Assembly: GCA_964538565.1 (NCBI GenBank)
Contig: CAZIGW010000261.1
Location: 1 to 8,053 of the forward strand
Length of the DNA: 8,053 nt
Source of the DNA: CAYVBN01 sp964538565
GTDB lineage: Bacteria > Pseudomonadota > Alphaproteobacteria > Rhizobiales > Xanthobacteraceae
Direction of reading: 5' to 3'
Positions within the stretch are counted from its first letter, which is position 1, and each line of letters begins with the position of its first letter. Below the pieces are notes generated by a model. The model had not been told where the DNA came from, searched no databases, and saw only the letters and a list, made by a program, of their open reading frames with translations. Made by a program: the position numbers and the translations under genes. Below are positions 1-5,494 of the stretch, piece by piece.

Positions 1-545
1 TGCCGCCAGCCCTCGCGCATGCCGTGATGGCCGTGGCGGTGCTCATGACGCCGCCAGCCGCCGCCGAACACGTGCTCGGCGCGTGCCAGCATCATGAAGC
101 GATGCTTCTGGCCCTCGTCGAGGCTGCGGTAGAGCGGGCCGGCCGCCTCGGCGAGATGCTTGAGATCCGTGCCGAAGCGGGCGATGGCGTCCGCGCGGCG
201 CTCGAGCCGCGCCACCGGATCGGCCGGGCGCTGCTCGGTGCGCCGCTCCGCCCTGCGCTCGGCCCGGGCCTTGGCGAAGTCGCGGAAGGCCTGCTCGAAC
301 GCCGGCCAGTTCTTCTCCTGCTCCGGCGTCAGCTTCAGTCCGGCCTTGAGCGCGGCGACGCGCGCGTCGACGAACGCGCTCCTGTCCTCAGGGGTCGGCT
401 GCCAGCGCGGGCGGGCCGCCCGCTCGGCACCCGCCGGAGCCTGCGCAGCGGGACCCTGCGAGGGCGCCGGACCCTGCTGCGCGTAGACGAGCGAGGAACC
501 GGCGATCGCGAGCGCGGCGGCGCCGGCCAGAACGGTCTTCAACAT
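1..545 (-). CDS. Spy/CpxP-like LTXXQ-motif periplasmic protein (3' end outside window)
   Basis: The reading frame opens at ATG 545 (complement) and runs without a stop to the window edge, giving 181 codons of an incomplete protein. GGAGG lies about 5 nt before the ATG, which supports this start. Residues 1-22 form a Sec signal peptide: a Lys at position 3, a hydrophobic Ala/Leu core and a likely cut after VYA. A Pro/Ala/Gln-rich linker follows to about residue 50. The helical body then carries LTPEQ (about 72-76), followed shortly by W80, and a second motif-like LDEGQ (about 140-144), the paired signature of Spy/CpxP (LTXXQ) proteins. An Arg-rich stretch lies at about 94-107. The visible C-terminal part is His-rich (HEHRHGHHG), which could bind metal. 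In enterobacteria, Spy and CpxP act in the periplasm as chaperones or envelope-stress modulators; a similar role here is inferred. The gene is divergent from flhA. The family call is firm, the function less so. Confidence 0.85.
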   Translation of the reverse strand, partial: MLKTVLAGAAALAIAGSSLVYAQQGPAPSQGPAAQAPAGAERAARPRWQPTPEDRSAFVDARVAALKAGLKLTPEQEKNWPAFEQAFRDFAKARAERRAERRTEQRPADPVARLERRADAIARFGTDLKHLAEAAGPLYRSLDEGQKHRFMMLARAEHVFGGGWRRHEHRHGHHGMREGWR

Positions 546-619
546 TGCCACCTCCATGGCTTGGTCGATGGCGCAAGTAGAAGACAAGAACAACGCTGAG
601 CCAAGTTAAAGTTGAGCAA

Positions 620-637
620 TGTTACACGGCTGTAATA
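620..637. promoter_or_regulatory. Candidate operator ahead of the Spy-like gene
   Basis: TGTTACA at 620-626 and TGTAATA at 631-637 are separated by 4 bp. They read either as a near-perfect inverted repeat (6 of 7) or as hexamers GTTACA/GTAATA repeated with an 11-bp period. The latter is the spacing typical of OmpR-family response-regulator sites such as CpxR boxes. They lie about 75-90 bp upstream of the Spy-like start, in an AT-rich island (roughly 600-665) within a very GC-rich region. The same island carries two copies of TAATATT (633-639 and 652-658). The regulator is unknown, and the site is inferred from pattern only. Confidence 0.3.
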
Positions 638-754
638 TTTGCAACATGAACTAATATTCAAGTTGTCGCCCAAGAATTCGCGCCCGCCCGCCGGCGCCGC
701 CCGGCCCTCTCCCGGCCCGTCCCGCGCCGCCGTCCATCGCGCGATCGCGATCCG

Positions 755-775
755 TTAACCGTCCGCTAACCATGG
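755..775 (+). promoter_or_regulatory. Candidate CtrA-binding site upstream of flhA
   Basis: TTAACC (755-760) is repeated as CTAACC (766-771) exactly 11 bp later, giving TTAA-N7-CTAA. This is one base from the CtrA consensus TTAA-N7-TTAA. The second box extends to TAACCATGG (767-775), a 9-mer that recurs upstream of ctrA at 7091-7099. The site ends 55 bp before the flhA ATG, a sensible distance for a regulator of flhA. TTAA is very rare in this window: I count eight by eye, seven of them in upstream regions. Binding is inferred. Confidence 0.55.
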
Positions 776-779
776 ACCC

Positions 780-792
780 GGCAAATTTTGCC
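780..792. repeat. Inverted repeat GGCAAA-T-TTTGCC upstream of flhA
   Basis: A perfect 6-bp inverted repeat with one central base lies directly downstream of the candidate CtrA boxes and 38 bp before the flhA start. A very similar repeat occurs upstream of ctrA at 7044-7057. It resembles, from memory, the GGC/AAA/GC character of Caulobacter ftr elements bound by FlbD. It could be an operator. Its AT-rich centre and lack of a T-run argue against a terminator. Confidence 0.35.
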
Positions 793-830
793 CACAGGAC
801 GCGCCCGGGGCGGCGCGCCGGGACGGGACC

Positions 831-2945
831 ATGACGGACGTGACGGCCGGGCCGGGTAGCGGCGCCGGATTCAAGCTGGCGCGCCTCGGCGACATCGCCG
901 AACTGCTCAAGCGCGGCGACATCGCGCTCGCCGTCGGCGTGCTGACGATCCTGATCGTCCTGATCCTGCCGCTGCCACCGCTGCTGCTCGACTTCGCGCT
1001 CGCCATCTCGATCACCTTCTCGGTGCTGATCCTGATGACGGCGTTGTTCATCCACGCCCCGCTCGAGTTCTCGGCCTTCCCGACCGTGCTGCTGATCTCG
1101 ACGATGCTGCGGCTCGCGCTCAACCTCGCCTCGACCCGCCTCATTCTCTCGCACGGACACGAGGGCACGAGCGCGGCCGGCCACGTCATCGAGGCGTTCG
1201 GCAACTTCGTGATGGGCGGCAACTTCGTCATCGGCATCATCGTGTTCACCATCCTGGTGATCGTGAACTTCGTGGTCATCACCAAGGGTTCGGGCCGCAT
1301 CGCCGAGGTCGCCGCCCGCTTCAACCTCGACGCGATGCCGGGCAAGCAGATGGCGATCGACGCCGATCTTTCCGCCGGCCTGATCGACGAGAAGGAGGCG
1401 CGCCGCCGGCGCAAGCAGCTCGAGGACGAGAGCTCGTTCTACGGCGCCATGGACGGCGCCTCGAAGTTCGTGCGCGGCGACGCCGTCGCCGGCCTGCTCG
1501 TCGTCTTCATCAACGTGATCGGCGGCATGATCATCGGGGTCGCGCAGCAGGGCATCACCTTCGCGGAGGCCGGGCGCAGCTACACGGTGCTGACCGTCGG
1601 CGACGGCCTCGTCACGCAGATCCCGGCCCTCATCGTCTCGACGGCGGCCGGCCTCCTCGTCTCCAAGGCCGGGGTGAGCGGCGCCGCCGACCAGGCGCTG
1701 CTCAAGCAGCTCTCCGGCTATCCGCAGGCGCTCGGCATGTCGGGCGCCGTCATGCTGGTGATGGCGCTGCTGCCCGGCATCCCGATGATTCCGTTCCTGG
1801 CGCTCGGCGGCGGCGCGAGCGCACTTGCCTACCTGATCGACCGGCGCACCAGGGCCGAGACCGTCGCCGAGGCCGCAACCGCCGCCGAAGCCAAGGCCGC
1901 GCCGGCCGAGGAGCCGATCTCGGCGGCGCTCAAGATCGACGGTCACAAGATCGAGCTCGGCTACGCCCTCTTGCCGCTCGTCAAGTCGCCGGACGGCTCG
2001 GACCGTCTCACCGAGCAGATCAAGGCGCTGCGCCGCTCGCTCGCGCTCGAGATGGGCTTCGTCATGCCGGCGGTGCGCATCCTCGACAACGTGCAGCTCG
2101 AGGCCAACGTCTACGTCATCAAGATCAAGGAGGTGGACGCCGGCACCGGGCGCGTCTGGCCGGGCCAGTTCATGGTGATGGATCCGGCCGGCGGACAGGT
2201 GAACCTGCCGGGCGTGCACACGACCGAGCCGACGTTCGGGCTGCCGGCCACCTGGGTGGACGCCGTCTACAAGGAGGAAGCGGCGGTCAAGGGCTACACC
2301 GTGGTCGACGCCGCGACCGTGCTCGCCACGCATCTCACCGAGCTGCTCAAGATGAACATGGCGGAGCTCCTCTCCTACGGCGAGGTGCAGAAGCTGCTCA
2401 AGGAACTGCCCAAGGAGCAGTCGGAGCTCGTCAAGGACATCAGCCCGGCGCAGATCACCGTCACCGGCATCCAGCGCGTGCTGCAGATCCTGCTCACGGA
2501 GCGCATCTCGATCCGCGACCTCGGCACCATCCTGGAAGGCATCGCCGACGGCCTCACCTTCACGCGCAATCCCAACCTGCTCGCCGAGCACGTGCGCACG
2601 CGGCTCGCGCGGCAGATCTGCGCCCAGCACACGACGCCGGCCGGGTATCTGCCGCTGATCGCGCTCTCCGCCCGCTGGGAACAGGCGTTCGCCGAATCGA
2701 TCGTCGGCCAGGGCGACGACCGGCAGCTCGCCATGCAGCCCTCGCGGCTCTCGGAGTTCATCAGCCTGGTGCGCGAACGCTTCGAGGAGGCGGCCCGCCA
2801 GGGCGAGGCCCCGGTGCTCGTCACCTCGCCCGGCATCCGGCCGTTCGTGCGCTCGATCGTCGAGCGCTTCCGCGCCCAGACCCCGGTCATGTCGCAATCC
2901 GAGATCCACCCGCGTGCGCGCCTCAAGACGGTCGGAACCATATGA
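831..2945 (+). CDS. flhA: Flagellar biosynthesis protein FlhA
   Basis: FlhA (704 aa, normal length) is the large membrane component of the flagellar type III export gate. It couples ion flow to export and docks substrate-chaperone complexes at a nonameric cytoplasmic ring. Residues 30-150 contain closely packed hydrophobic helices. The FHIPEP family signature RLALNLASTRLIL is at about 94-106. The conserved cytoplasmic loop has FYGAMDGASKFVRGDA around 203-218, with Asp208 at the position of the Salmonella Asp implicated in proton coupling. GDGLVTQIPALIVSTAAG follows at 258-275, and the last membrane helices end near 337. An Ala/Glu-rich linker (about 340-360) leads to the soluble C-terminal domain (about 365-704), which ends in the conserved SPGIRPFVRSIVERF segment. 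The start is ATG 831 with a modest GGACGGG upstream. CtrA-like boxes sit 55 bp before it. No fliR or flhB follows, so this flagellar locus is dispersed. Confidence 0.97.
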   Translation: MTDVTAGPGSGAGFKLARLGDIAELLKRGDIALAVGVLTILIVLILPLPPLLLDFALAISITFSVLILMTALFIHAPLEFSAFPTVLLISTMLRLALNLASTRLILSHGHEGTSAAGHVIEAFGNFVMGGNFVIGIIVFTILVIVNFVVITKGSGRIAEVAARFNLDAMPGKQMAIDADLSAGLIDEKEARRRRKQLEDESSFYGAMDGASKFVRGDAVAGLLVVFINVIGGMIIGVAQQGITFAEAGRSYTVLTVGDGLVTQIPALIVSTAAGLLVSKAGVSGAADQALLKQLSGYPQALGMSGAVMLVMALLPGIPMIPFLALGGGASALAYLIDRRTRAETVAEAATAAEAKAAPAEEPISAALKIDGHKIELGYALLPLVKSPDGSDRLTEQIKALRRSLALEMGFVMPAVRILDNVQLEANVYVIKIKEVDAGTGRVWPGQFMVMDPAGGQVNLPGVHTTEPTFGLPATWVDAVYKEEAAVKGYTVVDAATVLATHLTELLKMNMAELLSYGEVQKLLKELPKEQSELVKDISPAQITVTGIQRVLQILLTERISIRDLGTILEGIADGLTFTRNPNLLAEHVRTRLARQICAQHTTPAGYLPLIALSARWEQAFAESIVGQGDDRQLAMQPSRLSEFISLVRERFEEAARQGEAPVLVTSPGIRPFVRSIVERFRAQTPVMSQSEIHPRARLKTVGTI

Positions 2946-3051
2946 GAACGGACACGAATTTTCCCCATCACGGCCCCGCGACGCCGCGTGATCGCAAAGG
3001 CACGCCGTTGTGACCAGCGTCCCCCTCCTCCCGGCGCGCAGCGCTCGTACA

Positions 3052-3073
3052 TGTCGGGGGGCCGACACCCCCG
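3052..3073 (+). repeat. Two overlapping, mutually exclusive hairpin arms in the flhA/small-gene gap
   Basis: TGTCGG (3052-3057) pairs with CCGACA (3062-3067) across a GGGG loop. Alternatively CGGGGG (3055-3060) pairs with CCCCCG (3068-3073) across the CCGACA strand. The two pairings cannot coexist. They lie about 80-100 nt before the small membrane-protein start, in a 208-nt gap. There is no T-run, so neither looks like an intrinsic terminator. The GC-rich context makes chance pairing plausible. Confidence 0.25.
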
Positions 3074-3153
3074 CGGCCGCGCAGCGGGGCGAGATTCGGT
3101 TTGAACCGGTTGCCCGCCCGCCGCGACCAATGAAGGAGACCGGGGAGCCTGCA

Positions 3154-3366
3154 ATGAACAGTTCGCTCAAGACCGCCGACCGCACCACCCACCTCAAGAT
3201 CGTGGTCGTGTCGCTCGTCGCCTCGATCGCGATCGTGGTGATCGGCATCACCGCGCACACGGTGCCGTACGGCGCCGCGGACGGACGCCTTCAGTTCGAC
3301 AACGTGGTGATGAAGGCGGGCGAGCCGATGCAGTTCACCAGCAGCGAGGCGAACCCCATTCGCTAG
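3154..3366 (+). CDS. Small single-pass membrane protein, function unknown
   Basis: This 70-residue protein starts at ATG 3154, preceded by GGGGAG at 6 nt. A longer version from the in-frame ATG at 3130 would add eight residues, but its first codons coincide with an AAGGAG run that looks like ribosome-binding sequence rather than coding. A short polar N-terminus (residues 1-14, with Lys and Arg) precedes one transmembrane helix at about 15-36, rich in Ile, Val and Ala. A tail of about 34 residues follows and contains VVMKAGEPMQFTSSEA. By the positive-inside rule the N-terminus is cytoplasmic and the tail periplasmic. I believe similar small proteins of unknown function are common in Rhizobiales, but I recognise no named domain. 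The gene lies 208 nt after flhA and ends at a strong terminator, so it may be separately transcribed. The composition matches its neighbours, so it is very likely real. Confidence 0.75.
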   Translation: MNSSLKTADRTTHLKIVVVSLVASIAIVVIGITAHTVPYGAADGRLQFDNVVMKAGEPMQFTSSEANPIR

Positions 3367-3426
3367 CCGGTTCGAGCGCGATCGCCGGTCGCGCCCGCGT
3401 TCTTCCCTCAGACCCTCCCGACTTTC

Positions 3427-3451
3427 ACGCGCCTGCAAGGGCGCGTTTTTT
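3427..3451 (+). terminator. Intrinsic terminator after the small membrane-protein gene
   Basis: ACGCGCC (3427-3433) and GGCGCGT (3440-3446) form a 7-bp GC-rich stem around TGCAAG, followed by a T-run ending at 3451. It lies about 60 nt past the stop codon. It sits between two convergent transcription units; on the minus strand it lacks a T-run, so it should mainly stop plus-strand transcription. Confidence 0.85.
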
Positions 3452-3465
3452 CTCGGGGGCGCCCT

Positions 3466-4305
3466 TCAGCGCAGGAAGTCGAGGTTCGGTTCCGGCACGA
3501 TCTTGACGAGCTTGCCCTGGAACACGGTTTCGCCGGTCGGCTGGCCCGTCGGCGAGCCGCCTTCGGGCTCGACGGTCACCGCATAAAGTGCCTCCGTGAT
3601 CGTGCTGCGGTCGTAGTCGGTCAGCGGACGGGCCGGGGTGAATTCCTGGTCGACGAGGCCGAGCGAGCGCGGCTTCATGTACTGGTCCGACTGCAGCCAC
3701 AGTTCGAAGCTCTTGCCGGCCGGCCGCGACACGAGGCGCCGGCTCGTGAACGTGCGGTTGGCGAGGTCGACGGAGAGGATGAATCCGGGCAATCCGCCGT
3801 TGCGTTGCAGGGCGGCGACGAATCCGCCGGGCGCCGGCACCTCGACGATCTTCGGCGCCTCGCGCATGCGGCCGGGCAGGATGCTCGGGGCGATGACCGC
3901 CGCCAGAATGAGCCCGGCGAGCACGGCGGCCACGCCCGCCGCCACGATGGCCGCAACGCGCCAGTGTCCGAGCTGCCGGTTGAGATCGATCAAGGTGTCG
4001 GCGTCCGACCAGCCGGTCGGAAGCGGCACCGGCAGCCGCGATTGCGGCAGTTCGGGCAGGCGCAGCTCGCCGTCGGGCACCACGCCGGCAAGCCGCGCCG
4101 TGATGTGGGTCCACACCTGCGCGGGCGGCTCGACCGGATCGACCATGGCGTGCAGTTCGCCGAGCCGGCGTTCCCACCCGTACACCCGTTCGGCGAATTC
4201 CGCGTCGGCTGCGACCAGGGTCTCGGCGCGGGTGCGCCCTTCGGCATCGAGCGTCCCCAGCACGTATTCGGCCGCGAGCGCCTCCCGATCTTCCTCCTCC
4301 GTCAT
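3466..4305 (-). CDS. RskA-type membrane anti-sigma factor
   Basis: This is the predicted partner that holds the upstream ECF sigma factor at the membrane until a signal releases it. The chosen start, ATG 4305, overlaps the sigma stop as ATGA and gives 279 residues; a GTG at 4317 would add four. The N-terminal region (about 1-75) is the RskA-like anti-sigma domain, with AAEYVLGTLDAE and VYGWERRLGELH. No HxxxCxxC zinc motif is present. A single transmembrane helix lies at about 115-140. The periplasmic part (about 150-270) matches the anti-sigma-K factor C-terminal domain, including ELWLQ (201-205), a SLGL element and the typical VEPEGGSPTGQPTG (245-258) followed by VFQGKLV. In other bacteria, release usually involves regulated intramembrane proteolysis; that is family knowledge and not visible here. 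It ends convergently with the small membrane-protein gene. Confidence 0.9.
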   Translation of the reverse strand: MTEEEDREALAAEYVLGTLDAEGRTRAETLVAADAEFAERVYGWERRLGELHAMVDPVEPPAQVWTHITARLAGVVPDGELRLPELPQSRLPVPLPTGWSDADTLIDLNRQLGHWRVAAIVAAGVAAVLAGLILAAVIAPSILPGRMREAPKIVEVPAPGGFVAALQRNGGLPGFILSVDLANRTFTSRRLVSRPAGKSFELWLQSDQYMKPRSLGLVDQEFTPARPLTDYDRSTITEALYAVTVEPEGGSPTGQPTGETVFQGKLVKIVPEPNLDFLR

Positions 4306-4844
4306 GATCCGAGGCACTCCCGAATCCCGGCCATCGCCTCGTGCAGCCAGGTCGTGATCGTCTCGACCGGCTGGCCGAATTTTGCCGCCAGTTGATCGCG
4401 GCTCCAGCCGTCGTAGTAGGCGAGCAGGACGAGCCGGCGGCGCTCCTCCTCGAGCCGGCCCATGCAGGCGAGCAGGCGGCGCAGGTTCTCGCTCAATTCC
4501 GGCCGAATTTTCTGGACCGGCGCGGCCGCGCCCTCCGGCGCCTCCGGTTCTTCGTCGAGCGCGAGGTCGGCCGCCCGGCGCACGCGGTCGAGGGCATGCT
4601 TGCGGGCGATCGCCACCATCCAGCCGACCGGGTCGGACCGGCGCGGATCGAACTGGCCCGCCCTTGTCCAGACCGCCAGATAGGTTTCCTGCATGATCTC
4701 ATCGGCGAGATCGAGCCGGCGCACGATGCGCAGCACGACGCCGTAGAGCTTGGCCCGGGTGGCGGCGTAAAGGCGTTCGAAGGCCGGCTGATCGCCTTTG
4801 GCGACCGCGGCCAGCAGCCAGACGAATTCCGCCGACGTCAGCAT
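4302..4844 (-). CDS. ECF-type RNA polymerase sigma factor (SigK-like, paired with RskA-type anti-sigma)
   Basis: This is a two-domain group IV (ECF) sigma factor of 180 residues from ATG 4844. A GTG at 4883 would add 13 Gly/Pro/Ala-rich residues that do not look like family sequence, so the ATG is preferred, although it has no clear Shine-Dalgarno. Region 2 (about 21-90) has AFERLYAATRAKLYGVVLRI, DEIMQETYLAVW and the promoter-melting/-10 segment ending in ALDRVRR. An acidic and Pro/Ala-rich linker spans about 91-115. Region 4 (about 121-178) shows LEEERRRLVLLAYYDGWS and the DNA-binding helix ending AMAGIRECL. The stop overlaps the anti-sigma start (ATGA), so the two are translationally coupled. 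A terminator at 4929-4954 separates it from fliJ, so its own promoter should lie in 4845-4928. A weak GGGAAGAC...CGTGTG pairing there might be autoregulated, but I would not call it. The regulon is unknown. Confidence 0.92.
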   Translation of the reverse strand: MLTSAEFVWLLAAVAKGDQPAFERLYAATRAKLYGVVLRIVRRLDLADEIMQETYLAVWTRAGQFDPRRSDPVGWMVAIARKHALDRVRRAADLALDEEPEAPEGAAAPVQKIRPELSENLRRLLACMGRLEEERRRLVLLAYYDGWSRDQLAAKFGQPVETITTWLHEAMAGIRECLGS

Positions 4845-4928
4845 TCCGGCACACGCCCCCGTTGCCGGTGGTTGTCTTCCCACCCGGAGGGCGATTATCG
4901 CTGGCCGCTATGGTCGGCGTCGAGATGC

Positions 4929-4954
4929 AAAAGGGCACCCCGGAGGGGGTGCCC
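4929..4954 (-). terminator. Intrinsic terminator of the fliI-fliJ unit
   Basis: On the minus strand GGGCACCCC and GGGGTGCCC form a perfect 9-bp stem (plus-strand arms 4933-4941 and 4946-4954) with a 4-nt loop. TTTT follows (complement of 4929-4932). It starts 26 nt after the fliJ stop and about 85 nt before the sigma-factor start. It therefore closes the flagellar unit and insulates the ECF pair. No T-run follows in the plus direction. Confidence 0.9.
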
Positions 4955-4979
4955 GCCACTGCTCGAGGCTCCCGGGCGA

Positions 4980-5393
4980 TCAGGCCCGCGCGCGGGAGCG
5001 CATCAGCCCGATGGCGTCGAGATCGGCCTGTTCGCGCGCCTCCTCGGCGGCGCGTTCGCGCATCTGGTCGCGCTCGTCGAGCAGTTCCACCTTTTTCAAC
5101 TCCTCGAAGGCCTCCTGCAGGACCAGCTTGGCGTCGTCGAGCTTGGTCCTCAGCTCGTCGGCCGAACGCACCAGGTTCTCGCGGCGCTGGATCGCCGCCT
5201 TGGCGTAGGTCGGATAGGCGAAGTGCGCCGGATCATGAATGCCGGCCCGGTCCTGCTCGGCCTGGATCTCGCGATCGAGATCGGACGCCATGCGTTCGAA
5301 CTCGGCGATCATGCCCTCGATCTGGGCGACCCTGCGCCGTTTCTCGTCGACCTGAAATTTCTTCAGGCGAATGAGCGTTTCACGCGACTTCAT
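4980..5393 (-). CDS. fliJ: Flagellar export protein FliJ
   Basis: FliJ (137 aa, usual length) is the coiled-coil stalk of the flagellar export ATPase. It inserts into the FliI hexamer and contacts FlhA, and it helps escort export substrates. The sequence is almost wholly helical and highly charged, with no Cys or Trp. It opens with MKSRETLIRLKKFQVDEKRRRVAQIE, the conserved FliJ N-terminus. A central break near HDPAHFAYPTY (about 53-63) separates the two antiparallel helices, and a second long helix runs to about residue 125. ATG 5393 has AGGAG about 4 nt upstream. The gene lies 101 nt downstream of fliI on the same strand, an unusually wide gap for this pair, and ends at the terminator at 4929-4954. 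Assignment rests on the N-terminal pattern, the length and the position after fliI. Confidence 0.9.
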   Translation of the reverse strand: MKSRETLIRLKKFQVDEKRRRVAQIEGMIAEFERMASDLDREIQAEQDRAGIHDPAHFAYPTYAKAAIQRRENLVRSADELRTKLDDAKLVLQEAFEELKKVELLDERDQMRERAAEEAREQADLDAIGLMRSRARA

Positions 5394-5439
5394 CGACTCC
5401 TACTCCCCGAAGCCCGGACCGCCTGGTCGCGCCCGACCG

Positions 5440-5455
5440 CCCCGTGAACGCGGGG
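5440..5455 (-). repeat. Small hairpin in the fliI-fliJ intercistronic gap
   Basis: CCCCG (5440-5444) and CGGGG (5451-5455) form a short 5-bp stem with a 6-nt loop inside the 101-nt gap between the fliI stop and the fliJ start. No T-run follows on the minus strand. It could be an mRNA stability or processing hairpin, or chance in GC-rich DNA. It lies about 45 nt before the fliJ ATG. Confidence 0.2.
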
Positions 5456-5494
5456 TGCTGCGACGGTACTTCGGCGGAGTTTGAAACCATAACG

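Noticed and set aside
2967..2992. ATCACG...CGTGAT inverted repeat just after the flhA stop
   Set aside because: The arms are only 6 bp with 14 bp between them and no T-run follows, so it cannot be called a terminator. It is probably chance in GC-rich DNA.
3010..3153. Upstream extension of the small membrane protein to a start at 3010
   Set aside because: The added 48 residues are low-complexity Pro/Arg/Ala and would place the good ribosome-binding sequence inside the gene. The ATG at 3154 is better supported.
651..3260. Very long open frame (869 codons) on the minus strand opposite flhA
   Set aside because: It lies antisense to an unmistakable FlhA and is rich in Arg, Asp, His, Glu and Gly. 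This is the typical product of reading the complement of GC-rich codons with strong third-position bias; no family features and no ribosome-binding site.
4845..4883. Longer sigma-factor start at GTG 4883
   Set aside because: The extra 13 residues do not resemble ECF N-termini, and the protein from ATG 4844 already has the normal length of 180 residues.
4341..5447. 368-codon plus-strand open frame opposite the sigma factor and fliJ
   Set aside because: It spans two recognisable minus-strand genes plus a terminator, with an Arg/Gly/Leu-rich shadow composition and no domain.
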